Below, piece after piece: positions 35,220 to 43,769 of a DNA stretch of 64,000 nucleotides. The stretch spans positions 4,030,001 through 4,094,000 of the forward strand of contig NZ_AP017422.1 in assembly GCF_002355595.1 (NCBI RefSeq), read 5' to 3'. Numbering within the stretch: the stretch's first letter is position 1; the number at the start of each line of letters is the position of its first letter. The notes under the pieces were generated by a model. It was not told the origin of the DNA, ran no database searches, and worked only from the letters and a program-made list of their open reading frames with translations. Made by a program: the position numbers and the translations under genes. Origin of the DNA: Filimonas lacunae (lineage in GTDB: Bacteria > Bacteroidota > Bacteroidia > Chitinophagales > Chitinophagaceae).

Positions 35220-36388
35220 ATGCTGGCGATGTTGTTTTTAGGCTGTAAGGTGAAAGCATTCATCAATGCCGCTACAGACAGCAGCACCATCAAAGTGGTT
35301 GCCCAAGGCCAGCCACCGGCATGATATACCTGTATGGCTGCAAAGGAGCCCACTGCACCTCCTATAAAATAACTGGTCATATACACGGTATTGATACGAC
35401 TGTTAGCAGTGTGGTCCAATGAGTAGATCAAGGCAATATTGGTTACCTGCGTGGCCTGTACGCCAATGTCCATCAGGATGACTGTAACCCAGATAGCAGC
35501 CACTAAGCCGGGAGCCAGCTTTAACACCAGGATACTGACTAAGGTAATACCGGTAGAAAACAGTAAAGAACGGTGCGGCGTACCTTTATCAGCCAGCTTT
35601 CCAAAAACGGGCGCTATCAGGGCACCTGCGGCCGCCAGTAATCCAAACAGGCCAATTTGCGAAGGAGAATAATGAAAAGGAGCATCACTTAAATAAAAGG
35701 TAAGCGTTACCCAAAAAGCGCTTAACGTACCAAATGCCAGCATCCCTGTAAGCGCAGCCCTGCGCAACAGGGAAAACCGGCCCAGCTGGGCAACTGTACT
35801 TTTCAGTAAGCCTGCGTAAGTACCGCTAAAGCGTTCAGGTGTGGAAGGAAAATCGGCCTGCATCAGCACTGCAGTGCCCAATACCAAACCTGCCGACAGC
35901 ATATACACATAATGCCATCCCAGCCAGTTGGTGATAAAACCGCTGAATACCCGCGCCACCAGTATGCCCACCAGCAAACCGGTAAATATCTGCCCTACCA
36001 CTTTTCCACGGTTCTCTTTTACCAGGCTTGCCGCCATAGGCAATATCACCTGGGCCACCACCGAAAACACCCCAATCAGCAAGCTGCCTGCAAACAACAC
36101 ATATACATTAGGCGCAAAAGCGATTAGCAATAAAGCTGCTATCAATCCGCCCTGCAGGTAAAGGATCAGTTTTTTGCGCTCGATCATATCTCCCACAGGC
36201 GTTAGAAAAAACAACCCTATTCCGTAACCAACCTGCGACAATACCGACATACTGCCCGCTTTTTCGGCAGTGATATGAAACGACTGTGCTATTGCACCAA
36301 GAATAGGTTGACTGTAATACACGTTGGCCACTGCTATGCCTGCCGTGGCAGCCATAATCATAACCTGGGTTTTAGTAAGTGATGCCAT
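35216..36388 (-). CDS. MFS transporter coupled to the FAD monooxygenase
   Basis: A 390-residue, 12-helix major facilitator protein. The loop motif G-D-M-I-E-R-K-K-L after helix 2 and the 'PMAASLVKENRGKVVG' segment point to a drug-exporter or sugar-efflux (AraJ-like) group. It is co-translated with the FAD monooxygenase (4-bp overlap). A promoter with -7 CAACTTTG (36434-36441, minus) and -33 TTG 20 bp upstream lies before it, with three 23-bp-spaced direct repeats further upstream. The Crp gene precedes it. The substrate is unknown. Confidence 0.9.
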   Translation of the reverse strand: MASLTKTQVMIMAATAGIAVANVYYSQPILGAIAQSFHITAEKAGSMSVLSQVGYGIGLFFLTPVGDMIERKKLILYLQGGLIAALLLIAFAPNVYVLFAGSLLIGVFSVVAQVILPMAASLVKENRGKVVGQIFTGLLVGILVARVFSGFITNWLGWHYVYMLSAGLVLGTAVLMQADFPSTPERFSGTYAGLLKSTVAQLGRFSLLRRAALTGMLAFGTLSAFWVTLTFYLSDAPFHYSPSQIGLFGLLAAAGALIAPVFGKLADKGTPHRSLLFSTGITLVSILVLKLAPGLVAAIWVTVILMDIGVQATQVTNIALIYSLDHTANSRINTVYMTSYFIGGAVGSFAAIQVYHAGGWPWATTLMVLLSVAALMNAFTLQPKNNIASI

Positions 36389-36433
36389 AAAATGTTATTT
36401 AAACGATACTTTGTAATTGTTTGTTGAACATTA

Positions 36434-36441
36434 CAAAGTTG
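36434..36441 (-). promoter_or_regulatory. -7-like element of the MFS/monooxygenase operon
   Basis: The minus strand reads CAACTTTG (one base off TAnnTTTG), with TTG 20 bp further upstream as -33. It is about 45 bp before the MFS ATG at 36388. Confidence 0.5.
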
Positions 36442-36466
36442 GCATCATACTACCCCCTATCCAATG

Positions 36467-36535
36467 AACTGGATCAGGAAATCCGGTCCAACTGGTTCAA
36501 TCAAAAAGGTTGATCTGGTTCAACTTTTTCGCGAA
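36467..36535. repeat. Three direct repeats at exact 23-bp spacing before the MFS operon
   Basis: AACTGGATCA (36467), AACTGGTTCA (36490) and ATCTGGTTCA (36513) lie exactly 23 bp apart. The second and third share more: GGTCCAACTGGTTCAA and GGTTGATCTGGTTCAA. The last overlaps the stop of the crp gene. The array is upstream of the -7/-33 of the MFS operon, the right place for an activator or repressor binding as spaced dimers. The binding protein is not identified; the Crp protein next door is one candidate. Confidence 0.5.
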
Positions 36536-37110
36536 GTGCGTTTGTTTCTCAGGCGGGAAAGATATTCTGTGGTCATTCCCAGGTAAGAAGCCAGGGCATA
36601 TTGCGGCACACGCCGGGCCACTAAAGGATAACGCTCCATAAACCCTTCATAGCGCTGTTCCGCCGTTTGTGTAAGGTTAATAATCACCCTGCGGGCCATA
36701 TGGGCGGCAGTGCCCTCTGCCAGTATGCGAAAAAAGGTTTCAAAGTGGTGATTGCTTTTCTTTAGCTGCAGTTCTGTTTCATAGTCAATCTGCAACACCG
36801 TACTCTCTTCCAAAGCCATTACAAACATAGAAGCCGGCTGCTGAAAAATATAACTGTTGTAGTCCGATATCCACCAGTCGTCAATGGCAAACTGTATGGT
36901 ATGTTCCTGCCCCTCTTCTCCTATCACATACGCGCGAAAGCAGCCTTCGGTAACATAATAGCGGTGTTTAGCCACAAATTCGGGCTGTACAATAAACTGA
37001 CGCTTTTTTACCTTCATCAGCTTAAATGCCTGGGTAAACACTTCCAGCTCTTCTTCGCTGAAAGCGGTACGCTTGAGAATATGTTGTTTTAAATAATCCT
37101 GTGCAGTCAT
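36520..37110 (-). CDS. Crp/Fnr-family transcriptional regulator
   Basis: A 196-residue protein of the small Bacteroidota Crp type. A beta-roll sensor (about 25-120, 'RYYVTEGCFRAYVIGEEGQEHTIQFA') is followed by a DNA-binding C-terminus ('VPQYALASYLGMTTEYLSRLR'). It lies just upstream of the MFS/monooxygenase operon in the same direction, with a 131-bp gap that holds three spaced direct repeats. Control of that operon is likely but inferred. The effector is unknown; these proteins usually lack cAMP-binding residues. Confidence 0.9.
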   Translation of the reverse strand: MTAQDYLKQHILKRTAFSEEELEVFTQAFKLMKVKKRQFIVQPEFVAKHRYYVTEGCFRAYVIGEEGQEHTIQFAIDDWWISDYNSYIFQQPASMFVMALEESTVLQIDYETELQLKKSNHHFETFFRILAEGTAAHMARRVIINLTQTAEQRYEGFMERYPLVARRVPQYALASYLGMTTEYLSRLRNKRTSRKS

Positions 37111-37169
37111 GGATGGTTACGGAATGGAACAACAGCAAAGTATAAAAAAAAACCGAGATAAGGAATTTG

Positions 37170-38027
37170 TTATGGATGTGCCAGATACAATTCTAAAGCA
37201 TCCACCATTTCTTTCAGATACCGCTGACGAGTGCTGATGTCATAACTATGGCCATTAGATGTATAATCAAAAGCGATTGTTAAAAAAGCTTTTCCGCCAA
37301 TATCCCTGTTTAATAACCTGTATACCCCTCCATCATCCATTAAGTTCCGGTGATCTACTGTTAGCATTCCTTTCAACTCCTCCATTACATAACCAATCAA
37401 ACGGTTGTCATAGCTTGTATCCAGCATATTTACTATATCCCAGGTATAATAACCAGGCCAGCGATAAGTAAGCAAATCCTTGTATAACCTGCTTTTTTCT
37501 TTGGCAGTAAGAATATCCAGCCTGTCATCCGGCCTTTTTTTAAATAACTGCGCATGCTTCATAGCGTATCCCCAAATGATACCATTATGCAGCCATTCGT
37601 AAAAACCATTCCATTGTATAAAGGGAGCCTTCATCGTAGCGAATATCCACTCTTTACAGGCCCTGAATTGCTCTTCCTCGTTGCTGATGGTATTGATATA
37701 CCTTATCTGCTCCGATAGCTTTTTTACCAGCCGGTCGTTTTCTGCCGTACCGGGATATTCATCCGAAAGAAATGTCTCTGTCCCATAATCCAGCACCAGG
37801 AAACTACAGGTATCACTTTCCCGGTAACTCTTTCTATGTACTGTAAACGCTTTACCGGTTTGCTTGTCGGATACCATCACGCTATCCTCCATCACACGTA
37901 CCATCCGGCAGAGATAGTAATGCCTGCATTCCAGCATTTTCTGGCTAAACGCCTTGGGGGAGATACTGGAAGCCCTGCTCCCGCAATACGCAGCACAAAG
38001 CAGTAGTAGCATCAGGATATATTTCAT
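37170..38027 (-). CDS. Uncharacterised secreted 285-residue protein
   Basis: Not recognised. It has a signal peptide (about 1-19, ending 'GSRASS'). The mature protein is mixed alpha/beta and contains 'LECRHYYLCRMVRVMEDSV' (quoted up to here) near the start. No catalytic motif stands out. It is a lone gene, 59 bp upstream of crp in the same direction, so weak co-transcription with it is possible. Confidence 0.7.
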   Translation of the reverse strand: MKYILMLLLLCAAYCGSRASSISPKAFSQKMLECRHYYLCRMVRVMEDSVMVSDKQTGKAFTVHRKSYRESDTCSFLVLDYGTETFLSDEYPGTAENDRLVKKLSEQIRYINTISNEEEQFRACKEWIFATMKAPFIQWNGFYEWLHNGIIWGYAMKHAQLFKKRPDDRLDILTAKEKSRLYKDLLTYRWPGYYTWDIVNMLDTSYDNRLIGYVMEELKGMLTVDHRNLMDDGGVYRLLNRDIGGKAFLTIAFDYTSNGHSYDISTRQRYLKEMVDALELYLAHP

Positions 38028-38201
38028 GTGGCTTAGGTTGAGTTATAGTTGAAGATATACTATTTCTCCTTTTCCAACGGCAGTAAAAACACTTGATCTA
38101 TATCAATTTCTTTCTTATCATATCTCAATGCAGGGTGCAGCGGACTGTTTCATCTTTGTACTGTTAAAACAAACAATCACAAACGATAAAAAATAACAGT
38201 T

Positions 38202-39059
38202 ATGTCTAAAACAGTTTTTATTACAGGCACCAGCACAGGATTTGGTAAACTTACCGCTATCACATTAGCTAAAGCCGGACACACCGTATTAGCGGGCATG
38301 CGCAACACCGCCACCTCCAATGCCGCCGTTGCAGCCGAATTAAATGCCATTGCGAATATTGAAGTGGTAGATATAGATATCACCAGCGATACCTCCGTTG
38401 AAAATGCCATCAACAACAGCGTCAAAAAATATGGTAAAATTGATGTACTCGTGAACAATGCGGCTGTGAGCGGTTTTGGACTGCTGGAAGGTTATTCGTT
38501 AGACCAGGTACGCCGCATGTTTGATGTAAACGTATTTAGTGTGCTGCGCACCTACCAGGCTGTATTACCCCACATGCGTAAAGCAAAGCAAGGACTGGTT
38601 ATCAATATCACTTCCGGCGCCAGTGGCCACACACTGCCTTTTATGATCCCTTACCTGTCTTCCAAATTTGTAGTAGAAAGCATTACCGAAGGTTTACAGG
38701 ATGAGCTTGCATCATTTGGCATTGAAAACGTAAGCATACAACCCGGTGTATATCCTACCGAAATGAACAATGGCAGCAAAGCAGGCATCCATGCCGATAA
38801 AGCAGACATTGTAGCAGAGTATGGCGATGAAGCATCTGACAAGTTCAATGCCCTGGGAGCAGCCTTATTTGGCAAAATGGCCCAGTTTGATATGAACCCG
38901 CAAACCATTGCCGATGGCATTTTACACCTGGTGAATTTGCAACAAGGCACCCGCCCGCTGCGCTTCCCGCTGGATGCCATTGCACAAGGCACCGATAAAG
39001 AATTCATAGAAGCCCGTGCTGCCATTAAAAACAAATGGCTGGCTGCTTACAGCAACTAA
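38202..39059 (+). CDS. Short-chain dehydrogenase/reductase
   Basis: A 285-residue SDR. Cofactor motif 'ITGTSTGFGKLTAI' (7-20), 'VLVNNAAVSGFG', catalytic Ser in 'VINITSGASG' and Y-x-x-x-K as 'PYLSSKF'. The C-terminal part (about 190-285) is longer than in minimal SDRs and helical. It belongs to the group of SDRs often paired with AraC regulators. No regulator is adjacent here. The promoter is of the CAnnTTTG type (38151-38158). The strong terminator that follows suggests a single-gene unit. Confidence 0.88.
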   Translation: MSKTVFITGTSTGFGKLTAITLAKAGHTVLAGMRNTATSNAAVAAELNAIANIEVVDIDITSDTSVENAINNSVKKYGKIDVLVNNAAVSGFGLLEGYSLDQVRRMFDVNVFSVLRTYQAVLPHMRKAKQGLVINITSGASGHTLPFMIPYLSSKFVVESITEGLQDELASFGIENVSIQPGVYPTEMNNGSKAGIHADKADIVAEYGDEASDKFNALGAALFGKMAQFDMNPQTIADGILHLVNLQQGTRPLRFPLDAIAQGTDKEFIEARAAIKNKWLAAYSN

Positions 39060-39062
39060 ATA

Positions 39063-39097
39063 CATAAAGGCCAGGTAGTAATAACCTGGCCTTTATG
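39063..39097. terminator. Bidirectional hairpin terminator
   Basis: CATAAAGGCCAGGT (39063-39076) and ACCTGGCCTTTATG (39084-39097) pair perfectly over 14 bp with a 7-nt loop. It is between convergent genes. Confidence 0.88.
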
Positions 39098-39120
39098 TTT
39101 ATGGTCAATAGCCTATATAC

Positions 39121-41016
39121 TTATGGCTTACAATATTCGCAATACATATCCCGTAATATTTCATCTTCCAGCAGCTGAAAGCTGGCGCCGCCGTTGTTAA
39201 TAGAATGAAAGAACCCGCAAAAACGCTTTTTATTCAAGGTCACCGCGTTTAACACGATAGACTCAAAACTATCTTCTTCATAACTGGCCGGATGAAACAA
39301 TTGCAGGTTCAGATAATAAAAAAGTAGGTCTTCTTCCACATTAATTTCGGTTACCCTCGGCTCCAGTAACTCCTCCGACTTAGTGAACCAACCATAAGAA
39401 CAAAGATATTTAGCCAGCGATAACAGCTCCCTGTCGGTCAGCGTTAATCCGGGATAATTATCAGCCACAAAGGCAACAGCACTGTCCTTTTTATCATATT
39501 CCAGTTGCTTCATATGATATTCGCTTAACAGGATATGATAATTTACCTGTAAACGCTTTACCAGCAAAGTGTCAATACCATACCGCGAAAGCGACCAGAT
39601 AGCAGTCTTCACTTCGTCTACCTTTATATCCGATGCATTATACCTCCACACGGTCAATAGTAAGGCGCATATATTATAGCGTATTTTTCCATTGTCCGGG
39701 GCCAGCTTCAATAATTCCTGGTATTCTTTGATAGCTGCCGTAGCATTAATAAATCCCAGTTCATACAAATAAGTTTGTTCATTCACCAGCAGTATTGTGT
39801 TATCCTTTTCACGCGGAATTTCCAGCTTGCTCATATACTCCTCCGGCAAGTGCCCTGCCGCAATACGGCTAAAAACCTCCTTTTGCAGCAAAGAAGCCTG
39901 TCCTATCCGTTTCTCTTTCACCGCCTGGTTAAATCGTGTATACAACGCCGTATCCGGCACGGTTTCCACGCCGCTGTTATTATCCAGGTATACGGTTACC
40001 ACCGCCTTTCTTTCCTTTTGCAATAACGGCTCTATCTTACCCAGCAGGGTTGCATTCTTTAGTTTTTGTTTTACCTCTGCTTTGGTCAGGTAGCCTAACT
40101 CATCAAAGTCAGTATCTTCTACATCTTTATAAAACTCCACCCAGTTTTCAAATGACGTGATCGTATGTTGAATAGGAGCATGCTGGTATTTTTGAAGCCC
40201 TGCCACCACAGCTGCCGCCCTTTTCCGTTGCAGCAATTCATTGGCAGTAACACTCCCTTCCACGGAAGAATACGCACGAATATCCATTTGCCGCACATAT
40301 AAGTTGTGTTTGGCCAAAGTATCCCTTAACGCCTTGATATCTGCTTCATGGAATACGGCTTTACTTTTGGCAAAAGGAATCACCATCTGCATTTGGCGTG
40401 TAAAAAACAACCGGTGAACTACAGTATCTGAAAGCGCCGTTTGCTCCTGCATCAGCGTATCGGCAAATAATCCCATAGGAAGCAGATCCCACAAACTGCG
40501 ATCAATGTTTACAAAAGTCTGATAATCGCAAATCTGCCCGTTTTTAATGATAGCCAGGTTACCCTCTATTTCTTTTTGCAGCAACTCTTTGGGCAAATTG
40601 CCCATCTTTACCCGGATGTGGCCGTCAAACTCCTGCAAGCCTGCCTTTAATTCTGCCAGGTACAAAGGTTTTAGGAAACGACCCACCGGCAGCGTTTTTT
40701 CCGGCAGATCCTTCCCGCACTTATACCGGTCTTTCGTAATAATATCTATCGCCACCCCATCCCGGGGGCTGGAAAAAATCTTTTGAAACCAAACCTTATC
40801 CGATATCGAAAAATACACTTCCCCTTCACTGATGTCAATACCAAACAACACTTCCGCCGGCTTATTGCGCATCAGCTCGTCACAAGCCTTACAGCCATCC
40901 TTCCCCCTGGCATCCGGAACAGTATACACGGTTTGAGCGGTAGCTGTTACACCAACGCTCCACACCATAACAGCTATCATACAACGTAATAACCAACAGG
41001 CAGGGTTTCTTTTCAT
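39121..41016 (-). CDS. Secreted protein with internal OmpA-like domain and helical repeats
   Basis: A 631-residue exported protein (signal peptide about 1-28). Residues 30-200 are beta-rich with a Cys pair in 'GKDGCKACDELM'. Residues about 213-278 match an OmpA-like peptidoglycan-binding fold: 'IPFAKSKAVFHEADI', then 'MDIRAYSSVEGS', then 'NELLQRKRAAAVVAGL' in the place of the usual N-x-x-L-x-x-x-R-A-x-x-V. The region from 430 on is helical, with TPR-like spacing ('YQELLKLAPDNGKIRYN'). The OmpA-like part would tie it to the cell wall. The full protein is not recognised; a structural or envelope role is inferred. Confidence 0.75.
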   Translation of the reverse strand: MKRNPACWLLRCMIAVMVWSVGVTATAQTVYTVPDARGKDGCKACDELMRNKPAEVLFGIDISEGEVYFSISDKVWFQKIFSSPRDGVAIDIITKDRYKCGKDLPEKTLPVGRFLKPLYLAELKAGLQEFDGHIRVKMGNLPKELLQKEIEGNLAIIKNGQICDYQTFVNIDRSLWDLLPMGLFADTLMQEQTALSDTVVHRLFFTRQMQMVIPFAKSKAVFHEADIKALRDTLAKHNLYVRQMDIRAYSSVEGSVTANELLQRKRAAAVVAGLQKYQHAPIQHTITSFENWVEFYKDVEDTDFDELGYLTKAEVKQKLKNATLLGKIEPLLQKERKAVVTVYLDNNSGVETVPDTALYTRFNQAVKEKRIGQASLLQKEVFSRIAAGHLPEEYMSKLEIPREKDNTILLVNEQTYLYELGFINATAAIKEYQELLKLAPDNGKIRYNICALLLTVWRYNASDIKVDEVKTAIWSLSRYGIDTLLVKRLQVNYHILLSEYHMKQLEYDKKDSAVAFVADNYPGLTLTDRELLSLAKYLCSYGWFTKSEELLEPRVTEINVEEDLLFYYLNLQLFHPASYEEDSFESIVLNAVTLNKKRFCGFFHSINNGGASFQLLEDEILRDMYCEYCKP

Positions 41017-41143
41017 AGCAACAAATTACTGCAAGATTAATCCAAAATAAAATAGCTGTCTTTTCTTCCCCGCTGCCGTTCATCACAAAAACCATCATAC
41101 TACCAAAGAACCCGCTACTTTTAATCACATATCCAACATCACC

Positions 41144-41572
41144 ATGAGAAATATCTTTAAGCCTGATCATGAAAATTGGGAAGGTGTTCGTCCTATCAAC
41201 ATTTACCTGTTACGACTGCTCTATTTTTTAATGTTGGTGTTTCTTGGTAAAGATGCATGGACTTATATTTTCACGCACAAAGGCGCCTGGGACCCGGCAG
41301 AAGCTATGAATTTCAGTATATGGGCATCTTATGCAGTACTGTCTGCCATTGGCCTGGTACGCCCGCTTACCATGCTGCCCATCATCATGCTGGAAATACT
41401 ATACAAAATCATCTGGCTGCTACTGGTGGCCTATCCGCTATGGGCCTCTCACCAGCTGGCAGGTTCCCCGGCCGAAGGAATGGTATTTGCATTTTTACTG
41501 GTACCCCTTCCCATTATTGCCATGCCCTGGAAATACGCTTTCAATACCTATATTCTCCGGAAGAAAAAATAA
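41144..41572 (+). CDS. Uncharacterised 142-residue integral membrane protein
   Basis: Four hydrophobic helices (about 22-42, 58-74, 77-98, 107-126) with short loops; not recognised. The N-terminus 'MRNIFKPDHENWEGVRPINIYLLRLL' (quoted in part) is cytoplasmic. Single gene with a terminator directly after. Upstream 'TACTTTTA' (around 41115) is one base off the -7 consensus. Confidence 0.75.
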   Translation: MRNIFKPDHENWEGVRPINIYLLRLLYFLMLVFLGKDAWTYIFTHKGAWDPAEAMNFSIWASYAVLSAIGLVRPLTMLPIIMLEILYKIIWLLLVAYPLWASHQLAGSPAEGMVFAFLLVPLPIIAMPWKYAFNTYILRKKK

Positions 41573-41575
41573 AAC

Positions 41576-41618
41576 AACGTTCCATTGCTGTCGCCACCAA
41601 AGATGGCAATGGAACGTT
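41576..41618 (+). terminator. Hairpin terminator after the membrane protein gene
   Basis: AACGTTCCATTGC (41576-41588) and GCAATGGAACGTT (41606-41618) pair perfectly over 13 bp around a 17-nt loop. It is 4 bp after the stop at 41572. Confidence 0.7.
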
Positions 41619-41651
41619 TAAACGATTCAGGCAGAAAGCAGTCTAACGCCC

Positions 41652-43766
41652 ATGATGAAAAAATTGTCCCTGGCGTTAGGCCTGTTTATCACCCCTTACC
41701 CGTTGCTATTTGCCCAGGGAGCCTGGCAAAAAATCACCTTGCCCACGTACGAAACCATGGCCCGCAGTTTTAACGAGCCGCCCCATCCCTATGCACAAAC
41801 ACTTACCTGGGGCCTCGAAGGCCATATTACCCGCGAAACCATACAGCACGATCTGGATGCTATTTACCAACAGGGCATTCGTTGTGTAAGTATGGAAGGC
41901 GGTTACGGTATGACAGAACCTTACCTTTCGCCTGGCTATTTCCACAATGTGCAAATGATTGTAGAAGAGTTGAAGAACCGCAACATGCACCTCTGGATCA
42001 TTGATGAGGGCAAATATCCCAGCGGCTTTGCCGGAGGGCTTATTTCACAGAAAAGTCCTGAATTACGCATGCAGGGCATCACCATCGCTCAACGCATACA
42101 TGTAACAGACAATCAGCCCCTGCAACTGCAGGTGCCACCACAAACACTGGGCGCTATTGCCATGAAAGAAGGCAGCCATGAAAGCAAACCCATCACCATC
42201 AGCAACGGTCAGCTGCAGTGGCCCGCTACTGCAGGCAACTGGAACCTCCTTATCGTTGACCACCGTTACAAAACATCGGTAACACGCTCCATCAATAACG
42301 CTGCCCACGGCAAAGACACGCTGCATTCCCTGATCGATTATCTTGATCCTGCTGCCACCCGCAAGTTTATGGAGTATACCCATGAGCAATATAAAAAATA
42401 CATTGGCCAGGAATTTGGCAAAACAGTATTAGGATTCAGGGGAGACGAACCTGAATACGGCTTTATTCCCTGGACGCCCAACATGCTGCAAATTTTCCGG
42501 CAAAAGAAAAACTATGATATCACTCCCTACATCCCCTCTTTCTTCCTGCCACAACCAGGTGTGGAGCAGCAAAAAGCATTTGCCGATTACCTGGATGTAT
42601 GGTCCGACCTGTTTCGCGATAACTTTTTTAAAGTGCAGGCAGATTGGTGCCGGGAAAACGGACTGGAATATTTTGTACACGTGAATCATGAAGATATGTT
42701 AATGAAACTGGCGCGCAGCGAAGGCGATTTCTTCAAAGACATGCGCTATGTGCACATACCTGGTGTAGATGCTATCTGGCACCAGATATGGTACGATAAC
42801 ATAGCCGATTTTCCCAAACTGGCTTCTTCCGCCGCACATATGTACGGCAGGCCACGATCGTTCAGTGAAAGCTTTGCCGCTTATACGCCTGCCCCTACGG
42901 TTGATGATGCGCGCTGGGTGGTGAATGAACAGCTGGTACGCGGCATTAACCTGTTTGAATATATGTTCTGGCCCTCCTCTGCCAGCGGACGCCAGCGACA
43001 CAACAGTTACTTAACCGATACCACCTTTCCCGCACTCAGCACTTATTCCAACCGGGCGTCCTGGTTACTGGCCAATGGCATTCCTGCTGCTACCGTTGGT
43101 TTGTATTGTCCTACCGAAACCATGTGGCTGGGCAATAAAATGGCCGACAGCTCTTTACGCGTTATTGGTAAAAACCTGCTGGAACACCAGGTGGATTTTG
43201 ATTATGTAGATAACCAGGGACTGGCTACTGACTTCACCTTGTCCAACGGCACCTTCACCAACCTAAGCGGACAACAATACACAACCATCCTCTTTCCATC
43301 GACCAATGTCATCAGCCAAAAAGCACTTACCCGGCTCAAAGCTTTTGTAAAGGGTGGTGGTAAAGTTTTTTTCCTGGGCGAAACACCTGCTATTGTAAGC
43401 GACAGCAATATATTGAACGCTAAAACTTTACCTGATGTGAAATGGGCAAGTGCAGATAACTGGCAACAGCTATCCCCTTCTTTTTACCAACAGCTACCGC
43501 AAGATGTACGTTTCCACAAACCTGCCCCAGCCGTTAAATACCTGCACCGCAAATGGAAAAATGCCGATCTCTATTTCTTCTTTAACGAAGGCAAAGAACT
43601 GCAAATAGTGAATGCCACCGTAACAGGTTCGGGAAAAGCATATTACTGGGATGCCACTAACGCAACCATCACAGCAGCTACAGACGCTCGCAGCAACGGA
43701 AACGCTACTAACCTGCCCCTTACCCTGAACAGCTATCAAACCACTTTTTTAATCATTCAACACTAG
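41652..43766 (+). CDS. GH106-like glycosyl hydrolase (alpha-L-rhamnosidase type)
   Basis: A 704-residue exported enzyme (signal peptide about 1-21). It matches the large GH106-like family: 'SFNEPPHPYAQTLTWGLEGHIT' in part near residue 39, then 'QGIRCVSMEGGYG', 'LWIIDEGKYPSG' near 118, and 'FRGDEPEYGFIPWT' near 262, where the acidic residues are the likely catalytic ones. GH106 enzymes remove alpha-L-rhamnose from rhamnogalacturonan side chains by inversion. It is shorter than the canonical enzymes (about 1000), lacking the C-terminal beta domains. The next gene, 3 bp later, is a GH28, so the pair should act on rhamnogalacturonan or pectin. Confidence 0.75.
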   Translation: MMKKLSLALGLFITPYPLLFAQGAWQKITLPTYETMARSFNEPPHPYAQTLTWGLEGHITRETIQHDLDAIYQQGIRCVSMEGGYGMTEPYLSPGYFHNVQMIVEELKNRNMHLWIIDEGKYPSGFAGGLISQKSPELRMQGITIAQRIHVTDNQPLQLQVPPQTLGAIAMKEGSHESKPITISNGQLQWPATAGNWNLLIVDHRYKTSVTRSINNAAHGKDTLHSLIDYLDPAATRKFMEYTHEQYKKYIGQEFGKTVLGFRGDEPEYGFIPWTPNMLQIFRQKKNYDITPYIPSFFLPQPGVEQQKAFADYLDVWSDLFRDNFFKVQADWCRENGLEYFVHVNHEDMLMKLARSEGDFFKDMRYVHIPGVDAIWHQIWYDNIADFPKLASSAAHMYGRPRSFSESFAAYTPAPTVDDARWVVNEQLVRGINLFEYMFWPSSASGRQRHNSYLTDTTFPALSTYSNRASWLLANGIPAATVGLYCPTETMWLGNKMADSSLRVIGKNLLEHQVDFDYVDNQGLATDFTLSNGTFTNLSGQQYTTILFPSTNVISQKALTRLKAFVKGGGKVFFLGETPAIVSDSNILNAKTLPDVKWASADNWQQLSPSFYQQLPQDVRFHKPAPAVKYLHRKWKNADLYFFFNEGKELQIVNATVTGSGKAYYWDATNATITAATDARSNGNATNLPLTLNSYQTTFLIIQH

Positions 43767-43769
43767 TGC

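Noticed and set aside
34104-36388. Tetracycline resistance (TetX plus exporter)
   Set aside because: The monooxygenase resembles dihydroxypyridine hydroxylases more than TetX by eye; drug inactivation is possible but not supported.
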